A stretch of 64,000 nt of DNA from positions 14,115,001-14,179,000 of the forward strand of contig NC_059382.1 in NCBI RefSeq assembly GCF_019703515.2, read 5' to 3'. The notes beneath the pieces are model-generated. The model was not told where the DNA came from. It was given only the letters and a program-made list of their open reading frames with translations, and made no database searches. Within the stretch, counting starts at the first letter, position 1. Each line of letters opens with the position of its first letter. The position numbers and the translations under genes are program-made. The stretch is from Myxocyprinus asiaticus. Lineage: Eukaryota; Chordata; Actinopteri; Cypriniformes; Catostomidae. Shown here piece after piece: positions 43,211 through 54,715 of this stretch.

Positions 43211-45675
43211 ACACGCATAAGCTATCCACCTTTTCCTGGGGGTCTTACTGGAGAAACAAAGTGGTTGGAACTTCCGCCAGAAGTCATTCTATGGCATTCC
43301 CTAGCTCTGGCTGCAGTCATTTGACCCTGTTTACAGCTGATAATAAGATGCATTTCTGATGATCCTATCGCAAATGGTCAGCACCAAATATATATGTAAA
43401 CGGGGTGCAAAAATGTTTTGTTATTGGGTCACAAAAAACACATACAGAGGTAGTTAAAACCACTTCGCATTTGAGGTTTAAAACACTGTCCTGATTCGTC
43501 CTGGATGGCAGCAAAGCTCCACCTCTCATCAGTCAATCACCCGCCAAACAGAGTTTAAACTACGTGTGGATTTAAAGCAAATAACTGACCAATCATAAAA
43601 CTTGAAAAAGTGATTACATACCCAGGATGAGAACTTCACAACTCCTCCTCAGTGTGCCTGTCTGATTTGAACTGACACAATGTATGTCCTCATGAAATCA
43701 CACACGCTCTCCTCAAAATTCCAACACTGCAACAAAAGAATGAATGGACGTACACCACAACAACAGCTGTTTACTTGACAACGGAAGTAATGCCCATGTT
43801 TCTCGCTAAGCATCACAGGACGTAGGAAAAAGTTGGATACCTGCCGGGAAAATTGCTTGCGTAATATAGATAAAGAATCACAATTTATGATACCGTTATT
43901 GACAGATTTAATAGCTGATTTGAATTATATTCTTTAATCGTAGTTTTTAGAAACTGTATTTGATATTTGGGCTTTCTCTATTCAAGTAGAGAGGAGCTGT
44001 ACTGCATGACTGGAAATAACCTCCCGAGCATTCCAAAGATATCTGACAGTGGACTAACTTACTATATATACTGTGGCTTTATACACCTTATTTGCGACGT
44101 GGAATAAGCAGTGGCTGCATCCGGCGAATATGACGAGTTCCTCTAGCATTGACTGCAGTGTAATACTTAGCAGTTATAATACCAGAATATAGTGATATGG
44201 CTTATAACTATCACACAAACCCAGAATTCACAGCAGAATTATGTGCCGATGCCAGAATATTTCCTAAGGTCAGCATAAAAGTAAAGTATTAGTGAATCGT
44301 TCATTGATGCTATGTATTGTATGGACTGAAATAAATCTGCTTCTTTACAGATATCGTGACAATGCAGTCTTTCTGTCTCCAGTGACTTGTTCATGTGTAC
44401 CTGCATAATTCCGATGATGCCTTATAATTATTTCCAAGTGATAATCATAAGCCATGTTGAATGTGATATCTGCGTAACTGTTACTATGCATTGCTAGGAG
44501 AGAGAATGCTCTCTGACAAGACGGAGAGAAAAGTTTCTTTTCTCTGTCCTAGGTGAACAAAAATGCAGTTGGTGTAAGAAAATTGAAGAGGATTTACTGG
44601 CTGCTTTTATTTTTTGTTATTTGAGTAAGTTGGGGGTGTCAGACGGTGCCCCGGACTGGGATCTGCACCTTATTTCATGCATCCTGCCAGCAACTTTGAA
44701 GAACGAAGGCAAAAGCTATAACGGTAACTATATGTGCTCAGAGTTTATGCAGTCGGAAATAATACGTTGATATTTATTGCCAGCTTGTACTATAAAGCAG
44801 TGTGATGAATGTATTTTATTGCTAAAGCTGGAATGCTAATCTCAGAGAGGTCCACATTCAAAGTTGATAATGGCAGCACCCTGGTTAGCTGAAAATAAGG
44901 TGGATAGCATAATATAGATGCAACAGTATATACCATTGTTGCCTCACCACGCACCTCTGCTGCTGATAAGATGAGTTATCGACGGTTGCATTTAAGGAAA
45001 AAGGGGCTCCGGGAAATGTATCCTTATCGACTCTTGCTAGACCTTAATTCATCAACAATGACGAAACTCATGACCAAAAGATGCAATATAGCGATTGTGT
45101 GCTAGAATACAGCTTAGAGAGGTCTTTGACGTTGACTGGTGAACTTCCCATGAAACATGCGTGTGAGGGGCATGCAAACTTGGTGATTCATCTCGCAATA
45201 CTGCAAGTATGATATAACAGTTAGATCGCTAGCAATATCCTCATGAAGCTGAGGTTACATGGAAAATTGCAGCTAGGTCTTTCCTGAGATGGAGAATGAG
45301 TGTTTGCTGGGGATGTGCTACCTTTGGCTGCGGCTACCATCCACTGCGGCCCATGGAAGTGAAGAATCGGTGGTGGATGAATGACGATCGCAGTCCTGAG
45401 TTCCATAAAAACAGGAATGGCTGATCATGGTTGGGTTTGCAAGCGGCCTGGATGTCGAGGCTGTACGGTGCGTGTCTAGCTGCCAACAGAGCTGCACCTG
45501 GGTGGGGGATATATTCCACTTCTCTGAATTAAGAATTGTGTGTTCTCGAGGAAATCCTTGAAGATCGAAGGCTCCATGGGCTTTCCATCTTGAAAGAGTA
45601 AGGTAAGACAAGCTAAATATGTTAAATGTAATGGGAGCATGCCGTGTCGAGCTGTGTTGCTAGCTTGGTTTTTTG
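43211..45675. other. unclassified sequence between the direct repeats
   Basis: About 2.5 kb of mixed composition with no intact ORF. Features seen: GAGAGGTC near 44847 and 45116, a GC-richer part 45270-45600 with overlapping 61- to 97-codon minus-strand ORFs lacking known motifs, and GTAAGG at 45600. It may be the body of an unrecognised transposable element. Confidence 0.35.
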
Positions 45676-45771
45676 TCAGGTGCTTGGCTAGGCTGGCAAG
45701 AATGCTGTGTTGAATATATATATAGGCCGTCCTTGATAGATAGACTACTGTGATTGGAGGAAGTAGGTCAG
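45676..45771 (+). repeat. right copy of the direct repeat (empty-site form)
   Basis: TGTCAGGTGCTTGGCTAGGC through GGAGGAAGTAGGTCAGCTG, with only a short ATATATATATA where the left copy carries the TG array and SINE. Similarity stops sharply at CAGCTG in both copies. Confidence 0.85.
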
Positions 45772-48700
45772 CTGGGTGTCAGCTAATGCTGAGCTTGTCT
45801 CTCGTAGCCTGACTGAGCTAACATTTGCACTCAATTAATATGCCATATATCAAGCTATATCTAATTACACCATCAGACATATGCTTATCTTGCATACCCA
45901 TCTCACTTCTCAGAATGCAAGCCTCCCTGTGGATCATGATTAACACAGCTGAAGTTTGGAATGGCTGGATCAGTAGAACCCTGTATAAACATTCCCACCA
46001 TATCAAATGGGTTATGTAAAAAGTGAAAATACCAACAATCCAGCAGGTCTCTGACAAAGTGTGTTGTTGTTTGCCTGTCTCCACACTCAGTGGTGTAACT
46101 GAACACGTCCTGTGTTGTCAATAAGCTGTAGCCTCTTGTGGTTTCATGGACAAAAGCAGAAGCTTTTAGTGAAGCATCAATTGTGACAGTATTGTCATAC
46201 AAGAATGAAATAAGGAGATGGATTAGGTCATTGTCAGCAGTTTAGCTCACTCAGAACAAAACATTTTAAAGCCTCCCTTTTGTCATTTATGTATGACAAA
46301 TAGTATACAATAGTTTTATATTAGGCTTTCATCCATAGCACGATAGGAGATAGGAGATAACCCTTAGGAGACAAAAATCTTTAAATACTGTAGGTATTGT
46401 TTAAAATTTGGAAACAAGGACGCTGTTGTCCATACTGTATGTACTCTTTGGTGCAGGGTTGCCTCAAAAGTCGTTTAGAGCTTTTTTGTTTTAGGTGCAG
46501 TTCCTGTTAAATTTTTTCAGGTTAATGTTCATTATTATCATTGTTATCAACAATGACTTGTGAAGGACCTTTGTTAGTCCCTTGAGGCTTGTTGGACTTT
46601 TATTACAAGTTATTCAGCAATGCTACCGAGTCATTTTTATTATTTTTCCCAACTGAAGGGCATTCAAAGAAATAAAAGTAAGAAGCATTTCTGTACCTGT
46701 TACACAGTGAATTTGGAATGTTCTGCACCACTAGTGCCACCAAATAAAATTTCAAAAATCATGAGTTTTCAAACAGGTTTCCTAATCAGTTCCCCCGTCC
46801 TCCATTTGTTGACAAACAGATAGTCCTGCCCAAACTCAAGCCATTAGTTGAGCCAATGTTGCTTTGTCGGGCTGGTTAAGATGCTAAAACATACAGAGCA
46901 GTATTTTTATGGTGCCACAGAGTTTGCATTTTTTGAGGAAATCAACCTACGAATGGCTTACTGTACTTGTAAATGGGTGGTCTGTATAATTAATTAATTG
47001 TGTACAAAACACTTCAACATATTTGAAACTCTGTAAATATTTTGAACTCAGTGTGTACATTATATGTTGCACAAGGGAGCAAAATGACCCCCAACCGATT
47101 TCCTGATTTCTCTGTTTCTTAAGCAGACAAACACTCTATTTCACTATGCAGCACACACACATAAAAGCAAACACAATCATTCACAGATAAAATGCAACCC
47201 CTTAACCTCTGAAGTACACAAAAATGAACCTCTGTGCTTGAGGTCATAATGACAGTAATTGCAGTTATTATGGGATTCATTAGAGTAAACTTTTATAAGG
47301 AATGTTGCATCCTTTAAAACCCTTCCATGCTGTTTTGGGTCATTTTGACCCATTTTAGACTTTAACACAGATTTACCATAACTTCATGAGTTCACTGGGT
47401 CATACAGTCCAGGAGCACATTAAGGTAAACTTATTTGCTGTCCATAATGGAGGTGCTTGAGCATTAGACTGGGCTCTGACTAAAGCAAGAAATAGAAAGA
47501 CAATTTTGAAATAATTGGTATAGGAATTATAAAATATAAAGGTGGAGATGGGGAGGTGAAAGCAGCCACTTATATATCCTTGGGATGTGATTGGCAGGCC
47601 AAGATAAACAAGCTCCTCCCGAACTTACAGTACATTTGGAACTTCATTTAATGTCAATTTTACAGCCTGGAACTTCATGACATACTCCACAGATGTTATC
47701 TGAAAATGACTATGTAAAATAATTTCACTGTCACCATGTTTTTCACACAAACACTCAATCACAAACAGAAAATTTTAACTATTGAGCTGTGATTTGTCAT
47801 GTACAGTGTGATACATTTGACCCAGTAACAGCTGTACTTCAATGGTAACAGCATATAAGAATTAAAGAATATTTTCTCATCTATATTAATAACTCTTGAC
47901 ATTCGTCTCTCTTTCATTGTGGTTTTCAACTCTTTACCCTGTCTACTTTGTATTTTCTTAAGCATTTTCTCAGCATGACTCTGCATCTAGAGTTTCCTTT
48001 TAAAAATCACTGGTTTTTGCTAAACAGGTGCCCGTAATTTCCTCTTGAACGTAAAATTGCTGCCAAGTTACAGCCTGTAAACAATATTGTTGATGAAACA
48101 GAACAATAGCAGAAGTGGACCAGATGCACCAAATGAGACGTGGAAGGGTTTCCTCTGTGCTTTATATAAAAGAGCATGAAGCCTGCAGAGTGAACTAGAG
48201 ACAAAATAATGTTAGTATCCCTCCCTTCTACAAGACAACCACACTTCTACCCACTATTTCTGTTTTCAGAAAACATATTGTCCTGATACCTATTCTAATT
48301 GCGGTTTGGAGCAAAGGTGATTAGCAATTGTGACCTTGCCCAAAGGAGCAGGCCAGTTTAAGCCAAATTAAACCTCACCAATAAAACTCTTGACTGGGGA
48401 TTTGAGTGGAAAATGTGGCTCTTTTATTGAAGTCATTAATTCGCTTACCAGGATGCCTGCCCTGGTCTCTCTAGAGACACATGGCCACCTCTCCACCGAA
48501 GCATAAAACCCTGTTAGGAAAGGATTAAATACATGTCCTGAATCAATACCATGGGAGACAGGCAGTTTTTATTCAACTCATCTGCCATGGTCAGCCTGCT
48601 AAGACACAGTGTACTGATATAATGGGCCATTCCTTGTAAAGCACATTGCCCCTCTCAGAACTTTTACCTATTTGTGATCGGTCAGAACAAATAAAAGGAC

Positions 48701-49000
48701 CAATGCTCAGTGGTTACAGAGTCACATTGGGTTAAGCATGGCTCAATTTAATGAGCAGGGATTCGATTTGACACAACTCAGAATTTTAACACAATTAAAG
48801 GTGAAGTGTGTAATTTGTTCAATGTTAAAAATACTTTAATCTATTCCAGCTTAAAATGCAGAGACAACTTTAAGCAATTTGTAGGATGATTCCCTCTAAA
48901 AAAGTATAAACACTGTGACACTGTGGTGATATCAAAGTATTGCTCTGGCGGGACTATCTGTTTGTCCAATCATATATATGTATTTGTGCAGCCTGAATTA
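45772..49000. other. noncoding, no gene seen
   Basis: 3.2 kb of AT-rich, stop-dense sequence without transposon ends. The part 48390-48620 (TTAATTCGCTTACCAGG, CAGGCAGTTTTTATTCAACT) is repeat-free and could be conserved noncoding DNA. Confidence 0.4.
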
Positions 49001-49039
49001 GGCTGACCTCTGCAGAAGCATCCAATTGCACAAAGTCTG

Positions 49040-49148
49040 GCTTGACAGACAGACGCACGTGTCCAATGCCGCTGTAAGGACCCGCCCTTACCTGAGGGCA
49101 TAAAAGAACCTGTATGTAAATTTAACTCACAGCTACTACTCTTCCCGG
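49040..49148 (+). promoter_or_regulatory. TATA-like 5' leader of the gag-like element
   Basis: GC-richer sequence with GACCCGCCC and GGGCATAAAAGAACC (ATAAAA near 49099) upstream of the gag-like reading frame. Spacing fits a polymerase II promoter of a retroelement, but this is inference. Confidence 0.35.
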
Positions 49149-50005
49149 TGTTTCCTCATTCTAATATGATCTGCCCAGCTCTGGGGAAGATGAAGATGCC
49201 GTACTTGAGGGCTTGGATGAGAAGGAGGCCAGCCTGTCTGCCCAGGATCCACCAGTCAGCAGTTCGGCAGTTACCGCACGTGATTCTCCTCGAAGTGTGT
49301 GAGCGAGCGGCCGCTCGACTCAGCATTGAATGGCTGGAACTCCAAAACGCCACTGATCAGGAGAGGGGTGTCTATGACAGGAAACTGTTGGGGCCGCCGC
49401 CCGGCCCGTGGAAATGGCTCTTGCCCATCCTCCCTGCGTGTGCAAAGCACATGAAGTTCAACCGGGAAGACCCGCTCGACCTGAAGCATGGTTAAAGCCT
49501 TGAGGTTAAAGATATGGCTGTGCATGGTATGGGTGACCTTCCTGCTATCTAACCTTCGATTACCAGATATCTCAACCCCTCACAGGGAGGCTTGCTCGCT
49601 CCCCAAAACCCCACTCTCCCTAACAAGATGGACCACTTTTCTCCCTCCATTTTTCAGGGCTCGCACAGAGCTTCCGCTCTCGCCATCCGAGCTCTGAACG
49701 TTTCCTCCCTTCTTTCAGCCTACCATGGAGGACATGGGAAAACACTTGGAGAAAGGCACTCCTTCGCCCATGCTGTGGAAGGAAATTGTGACCGTCAATG
49801 ACCTTGTCCTGCATAATGCATGTCAGGCCACCCAAGTCTCCTGTCGCTAAATGGCGTTATCCGTCACGGATGAACGCGTAATGAGGCTAAATCTCTCTGG
49901 TCTGCCCGACAGCGAGAAAAGGCGCATTGCGGAAGCCCCAGTCAAAACGAGACAGGCTCTTTTTGGTCCGGCCTAGCACTGCGACGATAAGAAGAAGGAG
50001 GATTA
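49149..50005 (+). pseudogene. DIRS-type Gag-like remnant
   Basis: Gag of DIRS elements packages the retrotransposon RNA. Shifting frames give LEGLDEKEASLSAQDPPVSS, VCERAAARLSIEWLELQ, PGPWKWLLPILPACAKHMK, SRASALAIRALNVSSLLSAY, EDMGKHLEKGTPSPMLWKEI, VTVNDLVLHNACQATQVSCR, VMRLNLSGLPDSEKRRIAEA and PVKTRQALFGPA. The order (acidic start, RAAxxLxI-W, LLP-x-PxC, then R-x-L-L...DAP-like...FGPA) follows fish DIRS1 gag. Several stops and frameshifts break it. The region is much more GC-rich than its flanks. It lies 41 kb from the recombinase remnant and on the other strand, so they are separate insertions. The family call is from remembered motif order. Confidence 0.55.
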
Positions 50006-52443
50006 GGCTTTTAAATTTCACCCTAGAACTGTCGTGATACATGTAATAAACCACGTAATTTTATTTTGAAAAATGACGTTATAGTCACGTAATTTTCATG
50101 AGATCAAGCTGGCTTTGTCTGTATGAGCATCCCAACTAGTCCAACATGGTAATGGTGCAGAAATTAGACAGCTTTAAATACAGAATATTTAATCAGAAAG
50201 GAATTGATGAGTTTTCAATCTAGCTTTGAATCTAGGACAACCGATATCTTCACTTTGAGTTTGAAAATGTCTGATGCAGAACAAGACAGTCCTTTGTGAC
50301 TTCATTAGTATTCTGAAGTATTCATGCATAAAATGCCCATGTACATTTTTTTATGCTTGGATAGATGTGAAGTAAAAGTTTAAAAAATGCAAACAGTTTA
50401 AATATATACAACCTCAGATACTTACAAATCTTTACAAATCCTCTATCCTCTTTCTAAAAACTGGTCTGAACTAGTATTTCTGGAACCTTTGCTATGAAAT
50501 ATAATTGAAACACTGTCGATGTCTCAAATTTGATTTATCTATGAAGTCCATGAATTCAATATTCTTTGAAACTAAACAGAGCATTTGTAAACATTTGTGT
50601 ATATCTAAAAATGTACATACTGTATGTAGAAAGCTTTCTAAGTACAGTATATATTGTACTGTACGTATCAGTATGAGTGTCTGTTCAAAATGTATGTATG
50701 TGTGCTAGAACTACACCTTGAGTATGAATACTAATGAGAACTCATTGGACAGTCAGAAGGCAAAATCAGTGGACAGAATGTTGAGGAATGGTGTATGATC
50801 TGTTATGCCCTTAAATGGACACCATGAGTTTGTATCCTGCCTAGCTACCTGCTTATTCATCACACAGAAAAGGTTGAAGACCAATTGAATTAGTTCCCTC
50901 TCAGTTGCCCAATGTTCTCATGTTAAAAGCCTCTGCTGTTTGGACAGCCAGGTGCATCTTGGCAGAAACAAAGTTTAGTGAGGCTACCCAACCACAGCAC
51001 CACTACTAAAGCAGCCAGGTTTAAAGGAAATATTCAAAATAATAATCTCTCGTGATGACACCTTTATCAACTCTTTTGTAATTTTGGCTAATGAAGACCA
51101 AGCAAGACCAGAATGCTGTAAGTCTGTAATTACATTTGTCGTCATGAAATGAATGTTTTTTTTGCTTGTTTGTTTTTTTTCACTAAACTGTCACTGTAGG
51201 ACAGGGAAGACTGGTTGAGGGAGAATATGTCTGGCTAACATCAGGATTGTAATCGTATTTTCCAAAATTTCCAATGAACTGTCACTAAATATAATTCTGA
51301 CATGTTGACCTGATAGTTTTGTTTTATCATTTAGACCAATTCCTGCTCACTTTTGTTATTTGTTCCGTAACATACAACTGTTAAAGTCCTTTGTTTGTAG
51401 TTTAATGGTAAGCATCTCAGAAAATACATTGCAGGTGCAAAACCAGATCTGCATGGTGTTTCATAATTTCAGAATAGAATGCTCTCTGTGCTTCTTTGTA
51501 TGATTAATCATAATTTACAAACTTAAAAACAAAAAGAGAAGACATTTAGGCTTTATTGTTTGTGACTCAACCAAATCAATTCTGCCTTATTTTAACAAAC
51601 TAAAATACATGCCTTGATTACAAGTAACCCTAGCCCCTTTCAATACAGGGACAACTGTAATTATGTATATGTGATCAGTCATTATTAATAATTATTCCTA
51701 TTAAAATCATCTTAACAACTTATCCAAAAAGTTTGTCACAAAGGTATATAGATTTGTTATTTTAGACTGTAAATTATGATAAATCATATACAGATGTATA
51801 CACATACACAGTAATTATACAAATTACATCAGAGTGAGTAAATGGTGGCAGAATTGTCAATTTTGGGTGATCTGTTTCTTTAAATGTGTATGAGACTCAA
51901 TATATTGATTTTAATATGTTACAATGTGTTTTGTGGCTGTTACTGACCAATTAGGTAGTGATTTATTTAGTATTGTTATCATTGTTAAAAGAAATGGAGG
52001 CAAAATTGATTGGAAACCAACAGGTAAAAAGTGTCAAATCTCACCATGCATCAGTCTAAAAACAGCAGTTAACCACAGGACTTGACCTTCCCTCTTATAA
52101 TACCCTCCAGGGATATTCAAAGGGATTAACATGATATGAGCCTTGGTACAGTGTGGTCCTGACCTGGATAGGTCAGGTGGTCTCCTTTCTCTAAATTTTA
52201 AACACATTAAGCCTGCGGATGCATCATTTCTCTTTCTCACGGCAGCTCACATCTACGTTATCTATCTTTATTGACAGCTACTGTTGTTTGTGTCTTTGTC
52301 TTTCCCTCATAAAGTGGTATATAATTGCTGGGGTAAAACAACCTGCTAGGCATGTGTATGTAAACTTTGTGTGAGTACTTTTAAGATTTTTCATGAAAAG
52401 ATGGGTTGGGTTCTAAGAGCTGTTCTTGACTGAGCACTTGCTG
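50006..52443. other. noncoding, no gene seen
   Basis: AT-rich sequence with stop-dense frames. A possible decayed MITE end (GAGTGAGTAAATGGTGGCAG, TTTTGGGTGATCTGTTTC) is at 51830-51880. No exon is supported. Confidence 0.5.
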
Positions 52444-52451
52444 CTGAGCAT

Positions 52452-53300
52452 CAGGGTTGGGGAGTAACGGAATACATGTAACGGGATTACGTATTTAAAA
52501 TACAAAATATAAGTAACTGTATTCCACTACAGTTACAATTTAAATCATTGTTAATTAGAATACAATTACATTCAAAAAGTATTTTGATTACTGAAGAGAT
52601 TACTTTGCATTTTATTGCCATTTGTTTCATTTAATATTTAGTCCTTTCAGATGGAAAACATTTATACATATAAATGATGTGATCCAAAGTGCATTTGAAC
52701 AGCAGTGAAACACTTTCTTATTATGTGTTACATTCATACGAGCAGACAGAGAAGTAAGATTGAAGTAAGTCTGGAGCAGAAGAAATAGAAATAAACCTTG
52801 TGTAAATTGTCAGCTTTACGCTAAGCTAAAATGCTATTTCTAGCCATTTTACATGCATATATTACCAGGTACGATCATTTTTTTTTATCAAGAAAATTCA
52901 CGTTAGATCATAATTTCTTTTTTTCTAGTAAGACGTTCGATATTAGGGCAAAAATCGTGTTCTTGATCATTTTTGTATTGTTTTCCAGTAAAAATATAAA
53001 AGAAATACTTAAAACAAGATCAATTCGATTTATCTTGTTTTAGAAACAACACTGCATAAGATATTTAGGTTTTCAGAGAATGCATTTTTAACATGTGTAT
53101 TTTGTCTTACAGTACTGGCAGAGATTTTATAGTCAAAACAAGTGAAAAAAATCTACCAGTGCTGAAGAAGTAATCCAAAGTATTTAGAATATGTTACTGA
53201 TCTTGAGTAATCTAATGGAACACGTTATGAATGACATTTTATAGCATGTATTCTGTAATCTGTAGTGGAATACATTTAAAAATTAACCCTCCCAAACCTG
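52452..53300 (+). mobile_element. nonautonomous hAT element, 849 bp, with 8-bp TSD
   Basis: Ends CAGGGTTGGGGAGTAACGG and, inverted, CAGGTTTGGGAGGGTTAAT. Target octamers CTGAGCAT (52444-52451) and CTGAGCGT (53301-53308) match at 7 of 8 bases, the hAT signature. No transposase. It is the fuller relative of the inverted copy at 33050-33621. Confidence 0.92.
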
Positions 53301-53308
53301 CTGAGCGT

Positions 53309-53930
53309 CATTATCTGAAAGGTTCCAGGAACACTTTTGAAACCCTCAGCCTATTGCAGATTCTTTCACCTTAATTTAAAGAGGAAAGGTAATTTTCAGC
53401 AAATTGCAGTTTCTTTGTGCAAGAATTACACACACCTTGACAACCAAGAATTCTTGGAAATTGTGAGATTTGTGGGATGTATTTTTGTAGCAACAAAAAC
53501 GTCTACGATTTTCAGTAGCATGACAGTTTTTCTGTTTTCAAAACATGAATAACTTTTCAGCCAAGCTATAGACCCTTACCCCCTTCCAATAACAAGTCAT
53601 TTTTTCCAACAAGTTGTAGTGTTGCATGACAAAGCGATACTTTTATGTCATATTGTTTGCGCACACAGCTTTATAGACAAGTGAGCTGATTTAATAATCA
53701 AACGTGCTTCCCTAAATGGTCGTCTATCATAGTGGATCATAGTGTTCTGATTCATTTTAGTGAACTGGTTTGTTCTGACTGCTCGTGTAATTTAAGTAAT
53801 TTAAGCTGACATCATGTACTTTTTTATATTTTTGATGCTTATTCAATGCAACCCTGGATTAAATTAACTAAATGAGCATAACAGCGAGAGTGAATTCACC
53901 ATGTTACATTACGGACAATTCTTAATTTCT
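53309..53930. other. noncoding between hAT element and LINE
   Basis: No ORF with family motifs and no transposon ends seen. The exact 5' end of the following LINE is not defined and may reach into this part. Confidence 0.4.
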
Positions 53931-54145
53931 TCAATGAAAGTTATTGAGTCATATCACCAGTCAATCAGTCTACGACATCAATTGAAAATTTACCATTTTC
54001 AAGTGCATGTCAACGAGATCCTGTATCTTTAGACTCTAATGCTGTTAAAGTACTATTTTATCATCTCAGAGGACTTCATCTCACAGTTTGTAGGTGACTG
54101 CATTACTGATAAACCATTTTCTGTCGAATCAAAATTGCGATTTTA

Positions 54146-54715
54146 TTGGTTACGCTTTTATTGATGCTGTCTGGAAATGTTCAGCCCAATCATGGGCCTC
54201 CTACCTCTGTGCAATGTTTACCTACTCCCTCAGATTTTAAAAGTCGAACAGGACTTGGTTTTATACATTTAAATGTTAGAAGTCTTGTTCCTAAAATGGA
54301 TATGATTAAGATTTGGGCAAATACGACAAACGCTGACATAATGGTTTTATCCGAAACATGGCTTAAGAAATCGGTAACTGATGAATTCGTTTTTATTAAT
54401 GGTTACAAAGTCTATAGAACTTATCGGGTTGTTAAAAGAGGAAGGGTTGCCATGTATGTCAAATCCAAGATTATTAGCGCTCAAAGTTGGTGTATCAAAA
54501 GATTATCATATCACTGTGGTTGGCTGTTATAGACCCCCATCTGCTTCAGAGGATGCTCTTAAATCTATTTCAGATATTATACATAAATTAAATGACTCTG
54601 AATTCATCCTTATGTGTGATTTAAATTGGGATTGTCTTTCAGGGACCTCAGATTGTATTAAAAAACTGTGTGACTCCTTAAACCTTGTGCAACTTATTAA
54701 AGAGCCCATATTATG
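54146..54715 (+). pseudogene. L2-like LINE ORF2 endonuclease, first part
   Basis: Starts MVTLLLMLSGNVQPNHGPPT, then FIHLNVRSLVPKMDMIKIWA and ADIMVLSETWLKKSVTDEFV (Glu of the endonuclease). A frameshift near 54472-54490 moves to the other frame, continuing VSKDYHITVVGCYRPPSASE and SEFILMCDLNWDCLSGTSD (the usual GDLN reads CDLN). It ends at QLIK where the TTAA element inserted at 54697-54700. Confidence 0.85.

Noticed and set aside
45318..45611. Overlapping minus-strand ORFs of 61-97 codons as a host gene
   Set aside because: No known motif, no splice-compatible partner, and they lie in the unclassified repeat block.
49148..49495. 115-codon ORF as an independent host gene
   Set aside because: Only its second half matches the gag-like motif order, and the frame then breaks repeatedly, so a retroelement remnant is more likely.
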